Origin: Agromyces mangrovi
GTDB taxonomy: Bacteria > Actinomycetota > Actinomycetes > Actinomycetales > Microbacteriaceae
Length of the DNA: 64,000 bases
Direction of reading: 5' to 3'
NCBI RefSeq assembly: GCF_030296695.1
Contig: NZ_AP027737.1
Span: 744,001 to 808,000 of the forward strand
Within the stretch, counting starts at the first letter, position 1. The number at the start of each line of letters is the position of its first letter. Below, one piece after another: positions 55,617 to 63,640 of the stretch. Both the position numbers and the translations under genes were made by a program. Below the pieces are notes generated by a model. That model was given only the letters and a program-made list of their open reading frames with translations. It did not search any database and was not told the DNA's origin.

Positions 55617-56420
55617 ATGGCGATGAACAACCCGGCCTTCCGCAACGAGGCCTTCACGACCGGGCAGGGCCAGCTCGCGGCGGCGCAGAACGCCTCCGCA
55701 CAGGACCTGCACGAGATGTACAACCGCCCGTCGGCCCCCGTCGAGGAGCCGATGACCATGGAGGACACGATCGCGAAGTCCTCGGTCGCGTTCGGCGTGC
55801 TGCTGGTCGGCGCGGCAGTCGGCTGGCTCACGGTCGACACCATCCCGTTCCTCTGGATCGGCGCCGGCATCGTCGGCTTCGTGCTCGCCCTCGTCAACAT
55901 CTTCAAGAAGCAGCCCTCGGGCGGCCTCGTGCTCGCCTACTCGGCCGCGCAGGGCGTGTTCGTCGGCGGCATCTCCGCGTTCTACGAGGCGATGTACCCG
56001 GGCATCGTCGCGCAGGCCGTCATCGCGACCCTCGCGGTCGTGGGCGTCACGCTCGCGCTGTTCGCATCGGGCAAGATCCGCGCCTCGAAGCGCGCGACCA
56101 AGGTCTTCCTCGTCGCGATGATCGGCTACGTGCTCTTCTCGCTGATCAACGTCGGCCTCATGATCTTCGGCGTCTCCGACGACCCCTGGGGCCTGCGCAG
56201 CGGCGTGGAGATCTTCGGCATCCCGCTGGGCCTCGTGCTCGCACCGCTCATCGTCATCATGGCGGGCTACTCGCTCGTGCTCGACTTCGACTTCATCCAG
56301 CGCGGCGTGCGCAACCGCGCCCCCAAGGCCTTCGCCTGGTCGGGCGCCTTCGGCATCATGGTCACGGTCATCTGGCTATACCTCGAGCTGCTGCGCATCT
56401 TCGCCATCGCACGCGACTAG
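55617..56420 (+). CDS. Bax inhibitor-1/YccA-family membrane protein
   Basis: Seven-helix membrane protein of 267 aa from the BI-1/YccA group, associated in other organisms with membrane stress and Ca2+/proton leak. After a 55-residue polar N-terminus come seven helices, with the family stretches YSAAQGVFVGGISAFYEAMY and VTLALFASGKIRASKRATKV, ending with DFDFIQRGVRNRAPK and a final helix. A TAGATT box near 55542 suggests a 5' leader of about 65 nt. Confidence 0.93.
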   Translation: MAMNNPAFRNEAFTTGQGQLAAAQNASAQDLHEMYNRPSAPVEEPMTMEDTIAKSSVAFGVLLVGAAVGWLTVDTIPFLWIGAGIVGFVLALVNIFKKQPSGGLVLAYSAAQGVFVGGISAFYEAMYPGIVAQAVIATLAVVGVTLALFASGKIRASKRATKVFLVAMIGYVLFSLINVGLMIFGVSDDPWGLRSGVEIFGIPLGLVLAPLIVIMAGYSLVLDFDFIQRGVRNRAPKAFAWSGAFGIMVTVIWLYLELLRIFAIARD

Positions 56421-56450
56421 CGAGCGGATGCCGCGAGGCTGATCGATCTC

Positions 56451-56480
56451 GAACGGGCCGTCCTCCGGGGCGGCCCGTTC
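56451..56480. terminator. Bidirectional terminator between BI-1 and ECF sigma genes
   Basis: GAACGGGCCG (56451-56460) and its complement (56471-56480) flank a 10-nt loop in the 66-bp space between convergent genes; a T-containing tail follows on the plus strand. Confidence 0.8.
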
Positions 56481-56486
56481 GTCGTC

Positions 56487-57764
56487 TCAGGCGGTGACCG
56501 CGTCCGCCGCCTTGCGCTCGAGCACCGCGCGTTCGCGCTCGTTGCCGCAGCGCGCGGCCGCGTCGAGGAACTCGGCCCGCGCCTCGTCGCCCCGACCGAG
56601 CCGCGCGAGCAACTCGCCGCGCACGCTCGGCAGCAGGTGCGTGGTGCGCAGGGCACCGGATGCCGCGAGGGCGTCGACCATCCGCAGCGCCGTCGCGGGC
56701 CCCTCCGCCATCGACACCGCGACCGCCCGGTTCAGCTCGACGATCGGCGACGGGGCGATGCGGCCGAGCGCCTCGTAGAGCAGCACGATGCGCGCCCAGT
56801 CGGTGTCGTCGACCGACGCCGCGACGTCGTGGCACTCGGCGATCGCGGCCTGCAGCCCGTACGCGCCGCGGCCGCGGCCGGTCGCGTCGGCGCGCGCCAG
56901 CGCGGCGCGTCCGCGTGCGATCGCGCCGTGGTCCCACCGGCTCCGGTCCTGGTCGGCGAGCAGCACAGGCGTGCCGTCGGCCGCCACGCGCGCCGGGAAC
57001 CGGGCGGCGGTGAACTCCATCAGCGCGACGAGCCCGTGCGCCTCGGGCTCCGCGGGCACGAGCTCGGCGACCATGCGGGCGAGACGAAGCGCCTCCCGGC
57101 CGAGCTCCGGCCGCAGCAGCTCCTCGCCCGAGCTCGCCGAATGCCCCTCGTTGAAGATCAGGTACAGCACGCCGAGCACCGACCCGAGCCGCTCCGCGAA
57201 CTCGTCGCGCTCGGGCACCGCGAACGGCACGTGCGCGGCACCGAGCGTCTTCTTGGCGCGCACGATGCGCTGCTGCACGGTCGCGACCGGCACCACGAAC
57301 GCCCGCGCGATCTCCTCGGTCGTGAGGCCGCCGACCACCCGGAGCGTGAGCGCGACGCGCGCCTCGCGCGAGAGCACCGGGTGGCACGCGGTGAACACGA
57401 GCCGCAGCACGTCGTCGTCGATGCGGTCGGGGTCGTAGCCCGGGGCATCCGTCGCCTGCTCGAGGTCGCGGGCGAGCGCCCGGTACCGCTCGTCGAGCCG
57501 CTCGCGCCGGCGCCAGGTGTCGATCAGGCGCCGCTTCGCGGTCGTCGTGAGCCACGCCCCGCCGTTGCGCGGCACTCCGGTGCGCGGCCACTGCTCGAGC
57601 GCCTCGACGAGCGCCTCCTGCGCCATCTCCTCGGCGAGGTCGAAGTCGCCCGACATGCGCGTGAGCGTCGCGACGACATGCGCCGATTCGATGCGCCAGA
57701 CCGCGGCGACGGCCCGACGCGCCGCCGCCTCGTCGGGCGGGCGGCGCGTCGTCGCATCCGTCAT
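56487..57764 (-). CDS. ECF sigma factor, group 42, with C-terminal extension
   Basis: Alternative sigma factor of 425 aa. Sigma region 2 (DFDLAEEMAQEALVEALEQW) and region 4 (EEIARAFVVPVATVQQRIVR) occupy the first 180 residues; a 240-residue helical, TPR-like extension follows (RPELGREALRLARMVAELVP; LPSVRGELLARLGRGDEARA). That extension and the adjacent DGPF-domain gene define group ECF42, where the tail, not a separate anti-sigma factor, is needed for activity. It is downstream of its DGPF partner with a 22-bp gap. Confidence 0.93.
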   Translation of the reverse strand: MTDATTRRPPDEAAARRAVAAVWRIESAHVVATLTRMSGDFDLAEEMAQEALVEALEQWPRTGVPRNGGAWLTTTAKRRLIDTWRRRERLDERYRALARDLEQATDAPGYDPDRIDDDVLRLVFTACHPVLSREARVALTLRVVGGLTTEEIARAFVVPVATVQQRIVRAKKTLGAAHVPFAVPERDEFAERLGSVLGVLYLIFNEGHSASSGEELLRPELGREALRLARMVAELVPAEPEAHGLVALMEFTAARFPARVAADGTPVLLADQDRSRWDHGAIARGRAALARADATGRGRGAYGLQAAIAECHDVAASVDDTDWARIVLLYEALGRIAPSPIVELNRAVAVSMAEGPATALRMVDALAASGALRTTHLLPSVRGELLARLGRGDEARAEFLDAAARCGNERERAVLERKAADAVTA

Positions 57765-57786
57765 GGCCGTGCTCGCTCGGGCCCGG

Positions 57787-58203
57787 TCACTTCGTGCCGA
57801 GCTCCTCGCGCCAGCCCTCTTCCTTCCGGATCCACTCGTTGTCGGCCGGGAAGTCCTCTGGCCCGGTCACGCGGCGCACCTCGAGCTTCGACCCGGGGCC
57901 GAGCGGGCAGCGCTTCGCCCACTCCGCGGCCTCCTCCTTGGAAGACACCTCGAGGATCCAGAACCCGTTGAACAGCTCCTTCACCTCGCCGTACGGGCCG
58001 TCGGTCACGAGCGGCTCCTCGCCGTCGAAGTCGACCACGAACCCCTCGTCCGCCTCGGAGAGGCCCTCGCCGCCGACCATCACGCCGGCCTTCATGAGCT
58101 GCTCGTTGTAGGCGCCCATGCGCGCGATCACCTCGTCGAACGGCATGTCCTGGTACGCCTCGACCGCACGCTCGTCGGCCCGCATGATCAGCATGTACTT
58201 CAT
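57787..58203 (-). CDS. YCII/DGPF-domain protein, ECF42 partner
   Basis: Small soluble protein of 138 aa with the YCII-related fold: KYMLIMRADERAVEAYQDMP at the start and the name-giving DGPYGEVKELFNGFWILEVS. The function is unknown; in many genomes DGPF genes are the targets of the neighbouring ECF42 sigma factor. ATG 58203 has GGAGGT upstream. The promoter that ECF42 would read must lie in the 250 bp upstream, but I could not identify it with confidence. Confidence 0.9.
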   Translation of the reverse strand: MKYMLIMRADERAVEAYQDMPFDEVIARMGAYNEQLMKAGVMVGGEGLSEADEGFVVDFDGEEPLVTDGPYGEVKELFNGFWILEVSSKEEAAEWAKRCPLGPGSKLEVRRVTGPEDFPADNEWIRKEEGWREELGTK

Positions 58204-58467
58204 CGTTCTACCTCCGTGTCAGGGGTCGCGTTCTCGACCCTCTCACTCCAGACGTCGAACGGGAAGCCGCCGGATCGACATCGCGGCGCGGAAATCTGAC
58301 GATCTCCCACGCGCACACAGCGATGTGGATGAGCGTTCCTCGCTTCCGAACCGGACGCATAGGATCGATTCTCCTCCCGCCGTCGCTGTCCGGTCGGACC
58401 GCCACTGCGCAGGGGGTGACGCCGCTTCGGCTCGGAGTGGCCGACGGTGCAACCGAACGGAATCCCC

Positions 58468-60660
58468 ATGCCGTCGAGAACGACGACCTTCGCCTTGGCA
58501 GCAGTGCTCGCCCTCGGGGCCCTCGCCGCCCCACCGGTCGTGGCGGAGGAGGTCGATCCCGTCATGGTCGACATCGTCGGAACGGTCTCGCAGGCCGACG
58601 GGGCACCCGTGGCCGACATGATGGTGGTGCGATACGGGGTCCGTTCGTCGACCGGAAGTCTCTACCGATACTCGGAGACGTACACGGACGCATCCGGTCA
58701 GTTCCGATTCACCGCCCAGGCCGGGACCTCGGTGACGTTCGAGTTCCGGTGCACCGGCACCTGGTGCGCCGAGCCGTATGTCACCGAGTGGCTCGGTGAC
58801 GCGCGGACTGCGGATGAAGCGACCATCCTCGAGATCCCCGAGAGTGGAGAGGTCCTGCTCGACGTGGAGGTGTCGACCGGCGCCTCGATCTCGGGAGTCG
58901 TCACGAACATCGACGGAGAGGGCATCCCCGGCGTCTTCATCGAAGGGGACGGGTTCGGCTCCTCCAACTACACGGACGACGATGGGCGCTACGAGGTCAC
59001 CGGGCTGTGGCACGGGGACCACGTCATCGAGTTCATCCCACCGGAGGAGTCCGAGTACCTCGGCGAGTGGTGGAACGACGCATACACGGAGTCGCGCGCG
59101 GAGCCGCTCACACTCGCGCCGGATGAGTCGTACGCCGGGGCGGACGTCGTGCTGTCTCGGGGAGCAACGATCAGCGGACTGCTCCTCGATCACACCGGTG
59201 AGCCGCTGGAGGGGAGCGCCTCGATCTACTTGGACGAGGAGACCAGGTGGAGCTCGCCCGAGACGAATATCTTCCTCCCCGGGGAGGGCTACATCTTCCG
59301 CGATGTGCGTCCCGGCACCTACACCGCGGTCTTCGGGGCATCCTCTGCGGGGCACGTCAGCCAGTGGTTCGGTGGGATGCCAGAGCGTGCCGACGCGGAG
59401 CTGTTCGAGGTGTCCGACGGCGAACACGTCCAGTTCGACACGGTACTCTGGCCGGAGCGCGCGTCCATGTCCGAGCCGCGGTTCGTCGAGTGGCCACGAG
59501 TCGGCGCGGCCGCTCGGGTGGAGTTCTCCTCACCCACGCCCGGCGTCGAGTTCTCGTATCAGTGGTACGTGTCCAGCCAACCCATTCCGGGCGCCACGGA
59601 CGCCGAGTTCGTCCCCGGTCCCGAACATGCCGGACGCTTGTTGCGCGTCCGCGTGTTCGCCAGCGCTCCGGGGTACGCCACGTTCGCGGACAACTCCCCG
59701 AGCCTCACCGTCGACGATCCCCGAGTCCAGCGCCTCTCCGGTGACGACCGCTACGAGACCTCGGCGACGATCTCATCCACGTTCTTCTCCCCTGGAGTAC
59801 CGGTCGTGTACGTTGCGAGCGGGACGAAGTTCCCCGACTCGTTGTCGGCGGCCGCACCGGCGCTGCTTGTTGATGCGCCCGTCCTCCTGACCAAGCGGGA
59901 CTCCCTCCCGTCGGTGACGGCGTCGGAGATCGACCGACTCGCGCCCGAGCGAATCGTCGTGCTCGGCGGCGAGGCCTCCGTCGGAGCATCCGTGGAGTCA
60001 GCCCTCGCGGACCTCGCTCCCGGGGGCGTCACCCGGTTGGCGGGCGCCGACCGCTTCGAGACGTCCGCCGCCATCTCCCGCGCCACCTACGAGCCCGGAG
60101 TACCCGTCGCGTATGTCGCCAGCGGAACGAGCTTCCCCGACGCACTCTCGGCGGCACCACTCACCGTGAGGTGGACGAAGACCGGACCGATCCTGCTGGT
60201 GAAGCGCGACTCCATCCCGACGTCCGTCGCGGACGAACTCCGGCGCCTGCGCCCGGGCTGCATCACGGTCCTCGGCGGACCCGCGGTCGTGGACCTCTGG
60301 GACGAACTCCGAGAGTTCGCCTCCCCGCCCTGCATCGGTGTGCTCGCCGGCGAGAACCGCTACGAGACCTCGACGATCATCGCCGACCGGCTGAAGGTAT
60401 CCACATGCCCTTCGAGCGTCGCGGTCGCATACGTCGCCAGCGGAACGAGCTTCCCGGACGCGCTGTCGATCGCTCCGGTCACGCGTTCCCCGCTCGCGCC
60501 GATCCTCCTCACGTCGCGCGGGAGGCTCCCCGCAACGACCGAGGAATGGATCCGACGGTGCGCGCCCGACGAGGTCTTCATCGTCGGAGGGCCGGCGACG
60601 GTCAGCGACGACGTCGGTCGCACGCTCACGGACCTGCTCGCCGAGATCCACGGCGACTGA
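58468..60660 (+). CDS. Secreted surface protein with cell-wall-binding repeats (CWB2)
   Basis: Exported protein of about 730 aa. The signal peptide covers residues 1-28 (PSRTTTFALAAVLALGALAA, cut near VVAEE). The N-terminal half has carboxypeptidase-regulatory-like beta-sandwich repeats (SGVVTNIDGEGIPGVFIEG, ISGLLLDHTGEPLEG, RDVRPGTYTAVFG) and a PKD/Ig-like piece (FSYQWYVSSQPIPGATDAEF). From about 419, 520 and 623 come three CWB2 units (RLSGDDRYETSATIS, RLAGADRFETSAAIS, VLAGENRYETSTII), each about 100 aa, that anchor proteins to wall polymers. Base composition is visibly less GC-rich than neighbours. ATG 58468 is preferred because the signal peptide begins there; GTG 58447 is an alternative. 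Confidence 0.9.
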   Translation: MPSRTTTFALAAVLALGALAAPPVVAEEVDPVMVDIVGTVSQADGAPVADMMVVRYGVRSSTGSLYRYSETYTDASGQFRFTAQAGTSVTFEFRCTGTWCAEPYVTEWLGDARTADEATILEIPESGEVLLDVEVSTGASISGVVTNIDGEGIPGVFIEGDGFGSSNYTDDDGRYEVTGLWHGDHVIEFIPPEESEYLGEWWNDAYTESRAEPLTLAPDESYAGADVVLSRGATISGLLLDHTGEPLEGSASIYLDEETRWSSPETNIFLPGEGYIFRDVRPGTYTAVFGASSAGHVSQWFGGMPERADAELFEVSDGEHVQFDTVLWPERASMSEPRFVEWPRVGAAARVEFSSPTPGVEFSYQWYVSSQPIPGATDAEFVPGPEHAGRLLRVRVFASAPGYATFADNSPSLTVDDPRVQRLSGDDRYETSATISSTFFSPGVPVVYVASGTKFPDSLSAAAPALLVDAPVLLTKRDSLPSVTASEIDRLAPERIVVLGGEASVGASVESALADLAPGGVTRLAGADRFETSAAISRATYEPGVPVAYVASGTSFPDALSAAPLTVRWTKTGPILLVKRDSIPTSVADELRRLRPGCITVLGGPAVVDLWDELREFASPPCIGVLAGENRYETSTIIADRLKVSTCPSSVAVAYVASGTSFPDALSIAPVTRSPLAPILLTSRGRLPATTEEWIRRCAPDEVFIVGGPATVSDDVGRTLTDLLAEIHGD

Positions 60661-60672
60661 TGTCCCGGGCGA

Positions 60673-62267
60673 CTACTCCCACTCGATGGTGCCGGGCGGC
60701 TTCGACGTGATGTCGACCGTGACGCGGTTGACGTCGGGCACCTCGTTGGTGATGCGGTTCGAGATCTTCGCGAGCACGTCGTAGGGCACGCGGGTCCAGT
60801 CCGCGGTCATGGCGTCCTCGCTCGAGACGGGACGCAGCACGATCGGATGCCCGTAGGTGCGCCCGTCGCCCTGCACGCCGACCGAGCGCACGTCGGCCAG
60901 TAGCACGACGGGGCACTGCCAGATCTCGGCGTCGAGGCCGGCGGCCGACAGCTCCGTGCGCACGATCGCGTCGGCCTCGCGCAGGATCGCGAGCCGCTCG
61001 GCCGTGACCTCGCCGACGATGCGGATGCCGAGGCCCGGGCCCGGGAACGGCTGACGGCCGACGATGACCTCGGGCAGCCCCAGCTCGCGGCCGATCGCGC
61101 GCACCTCGTCCTTGAACAGGGTGCGCAGCGGCTCGACGAGCTCGAACTGCAGGTCCTCCGGCAGTCCGCCCACGTTGTGGTGGCTCTTGATGTTCGCGGT
61201 GCCCGAGCCGCCGCCCGACTCGACGACGTCGGGGTAGAGCGTGCCCTGCACGAGGAACCGGATCGGCTCACCGGCATCCGCCGCCTCTGCCACCAGGTCG
61301 CGCTCGGCCTGCTCGAACGTGCGGATGAACTCGCGACCGATGATCTTGCGCTTCTGCTCGGGGTCGCTGACCCCGGCGAGCGCGCCGAGGAACCGCTCCG
61401 ACGCGTCCACCGTGACGATGCGCACGCCGGTCGACTTCGCGTAGTCCTCCTCGACCTGGCGCCGCTCGTCCTTGCGGAGCAGCCCGTGGTCGACGAAGAC
61501 GCAGGTGAGCTGGTCGCCCACGGCCTCGTGCACGAGCGCGGCCGCGACGGCCGAGTCGACCCCGCCGGAGAGCCCGCAGATCACCTGGGCGGAGCCGACC
61601 TGGGCGCGGATGCGCTCGACCTGCTCGGCGATGACGTTGTCGGCGTTCCAGTCGTCCGGAATGCCGGCGGCACGGTGCAGGAAGTTCTCGATGACCTTCT
61701 GCCCGTGCTCGGAGTGCTTCACCTCGGGGTGCCACTGCACGCCGTAGAAGCCCAGCTCGTCGCTCGCGAACGCGGCGACCGGCGTCGACTCGGTCGAGGC
61801 GAGCACGTCGAAGCCGGCGGGTGCGACGGCGACCGAGTCGCCGTGGCTCATCCACACCGTCTGGTGCTCGGGCTGGCCCGAGAGCAGCGCGTTGCCGTCG
61901 TCGGTGCGCGCGGTGACCGGCGTCGAGCCGTACTCGCGGTGGCCCGTGCGCGCGACCTCGCCGCCGAGCTGCTTGGCCATGACCTGGAAGCCGTAGCAGA
62001 TGCCGAGCGTCGGTACCCCGAGCTGCAGGATGCCCTCGTCGAGCGACGGCGCACCCTCGGCGTACACCGAGCTCGGGCCCCCGAGAGCACGATGCCCACC
62101 GGGTTCTTCGCGGCGACCTCCTCGGCCGTGATGGTGTGCGGCACGATCTCCGAGTAGACGGATGCCTCGCGCACGCGCCGTGCGATCAGCTGCGCGTACT
62201 GCGCGCCGAAGTCGACGACGAGCACCGGCCGCTGCGCGGTGCCCGCGCCCTCCAGCTCCTCGCTCAC
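60673..62267 (-). CDS. guaA: GMP synthase (glutamine-hydrolysing), frame-shifted
   Basis: Makes GMP from XMP, 531 aa after restoring one base. The glutaminase domain has [20 protein letters not shown], the nucleophile GICYGFQVM and [11 protein letters not shown]; the ATP-pyrophosphatase domain has [15 protein letters not shown], and the C-terminal domain [20 protein letters not shown] and [11 protein letters not shown]. The frame breaks at 62078-62082 (plus strand, five C): GIVLSG continues in the other frame as [19 protein letters not shown] 62267 overlaps the stop of the DUF3817 gene (GTGA). Such a break in a core purine gene points to sequence error. Confidence 0.95.
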
Positions 62268-62716
62268 GCGTTGGCCCCCGTCGGCTCCGTGGCGGGTGCG
62301 GCGTCGCGCGCCTCGCGCCCGGCGAGGTAGGCGGTGACCTCGCGGCCGACTCGGGCCTCGAGGAAGAACGACAGGAACGGCACGATGCCGCCCGAGGCGA
62401 TGAGCAGGAACTTCCAGAACGGCCAGCGCATAAGGCTCCACAGCCGGAAGTCGCTGAACAGGTAGACCACGTAGAACCAGCCGTGCACCATGAGGATGCC
62501 GGTGGAGAGGTTCACCGCGGTCACCGAGTCGCCCGGCACGAACGCCAGGAAGCCCTGCGGGCCGGCGAGCTCGAGCTCGAGTCCGAACCCGTACTTCATG
62601 ATCATCTCGCCGACGAGCGCGAGCAGCAGCACGCCGGTGATGACCGAGCAGACCTGGTAGAAGCGGAGCGCGCCGCGGATGCGCGGCAGATCAGCGGACT
62701 TCGGCTCGAGGGGCAT
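62264..62716 (-). CDS. DUF3817 membrane protein
   Basis: Polytopic protein of 150 aa with three helices: [36 protein letters not shown] and [20 protein letters not shown]. The sequence [16 protein letters not shown] marks the DUF3817 family, of unknown role, which is regularly encoded beside guaA in actinobacteria. Overlaps guaA by four bases and follows the SURF1 gene by 9 bp. Confidence 0.9.
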   Translation of the reverse strand: MPLEPKSADLPRIRGALRFYQVCSVITGVLLLALVGEMIMKYGFGLELELAGPQGFLAFVPGDSVTAVNLSTGILMVHGWFYVVYLFSDFRLWSLMRWPFWKFLLIASGGIVPFLSFFLEARVGREVTAYLAGREARDAAPATEPTGANA

Positions 62717-62725
62717 GCGTCGATT

Positions 62726-63526
62726 CTACGCGGGCGGCGCCTCGGAATCGGCCGTGTCCGCGCCCGGCTCGGCCTCCTCGCGCTCGCGCTCGACCGCGTC
62801 GCGCACGAGCCGGTACCAGAGGTAGATCGCGAAGCCCGCGAACACCGCCCACTCGAGCGCGTAGAACACGTTCAGCCAGTTCAGCTCGCGCTCCAGCTCG
62901 GGCGCCGGCGCGGCGATCTCGGTGAGGCCGAGAGCGGATGCCGCGTCGGGCACGATCACGTACGCGAAGTACGCCGGGCGATCGTCGTAGTCGGCCCACA
63001 CGTTCACGAGCTGCGCGACCGCGAGCGTCGACATCGCGAACGGGTCGCCGTCCTCGTCGGGCAGTTCGGGCGCCTCGGTGGGCACGAACCGGCCCTCGAT
63101 GCGGCCGGGGTCGTAGCCGCCGGCATCCACCTCGGCCGCCACGGCGGACGCGGTCTCCTCGTCGGGCGCCCAGCCCAGCGCGAGCGGGATGCCGCCCGGG
63201 GTGCCGTCGGCCGCCACCTCGGCGTGCGCGACGACCCAGTAGCCCGCCTCGCCCTCGTGCAGCCGCCCCTCGAGCAGCACCGTGTCGCCCGCGACGACAT
63301 CGGCGTCGAACGCGACCATCTGCCCGGTCGACGCTTGGGTGGTCGGCCCGTCGGGCTCGGCCACGTCGGCCAGCGGCTGCACGTCCTCGGTGGGGCGCTC
63401 GACGACCGCGCCCTGCTCGACCGCCCGCTCGATCTGCCACTGGCCGAGCAGGGCGAAGGCGGCGGCGATGCCCAGCGCGAGCAGCAGCGCGAGCAGCCAC
63501 TGGGGGCGCAGCATCATCCGGAGCAT
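62726..63526 (-). CDS. SURF1-family cytochrome oxidase assembly protein
   Basis: Membrane protein of 266 aa with one helix near each end (LLALLLALGIAAAFALLGQW and NVFYALEWAVFAGFAIYLWY), flanking a periplasmic domain. The opening PQWLLALLLALGIAAAFALL and GQWQIERAVEQ match SURF1, which helps assemble aa3-type oxidase; the family's GRLHEGEAGYWVVAHAE and GIPLALGWAP follow. ATG 63526 lies 9 nt after TAGACT; two later ATGs (63517, 63514) are also possible. Confidence 0.9.
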   Translation of the reverse strand: MLRMMLRPQWLLALLLALGIAAAFALLGQWQIERAVEQGAVVERPTEDVQPLADVAEPDGPTTQASTGQMVAFDADVVAGDTVLLEGRLHEGEAGYWVVAHAEVAADGTPGGIPLALGWAPDEETASAVAAEVDAGGYDPGRIEGRFVPTEAPELPDEDGDPFAMSTLAVAQLVNVWADYDDRPAYFAYVIVPDAASALGLTEIAAPAPELERELNWLNVFYALEWAVFAGFAIYLWYRLVRDAVEREREEAEPGADTADSEAPPA

Positions 63527-63535
63527 CAGCCGGAG

Positions 63536-63541
63536 AGTCTA
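63536..63541 (-). promoter_or_regulatory. -10 box of the SURF1 gene
   Basis: TAGACT (63541-63536, minus strand) ends 9 nt before ATG 63526. The same hexamer is used at pcrA. Confidence 0.4.
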
Positions 63542-63570
63542 CCCGCGGCCGGCTGTGAGTCCGCGCTGGT

Positions 63571-63640
63571 GCGCTGCCGGGTCAGTCGGCGCTGCCGGGT
63601 CGGTCGGCGCTGCCGGTTCAGTCGGCGCTGACGATGTCGG
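63571..63640. repeat. 18-bp tandem repeat across the glpD stop codon
   Basis: Three near-identical 18-bp units (63571-63588, 63589-63606, 63607-63624) and a partial fourth share the core GCGCTGCCGG and run from the spacer into the last codons of glpD. The unit is a multiple of three, so read-through would add Ser-Ala-Asp-x-Pro-Gly repeats. This looks like slippage-type duplication of the gene end. Confidence 0.75.

Noticed and set aside
63571..63640. Short repeats as a possible CRISPR array
   Set aside because: Units are contiguous 18-mers with no spacers, overlapping a coding end; this is a simple tandem repeat.
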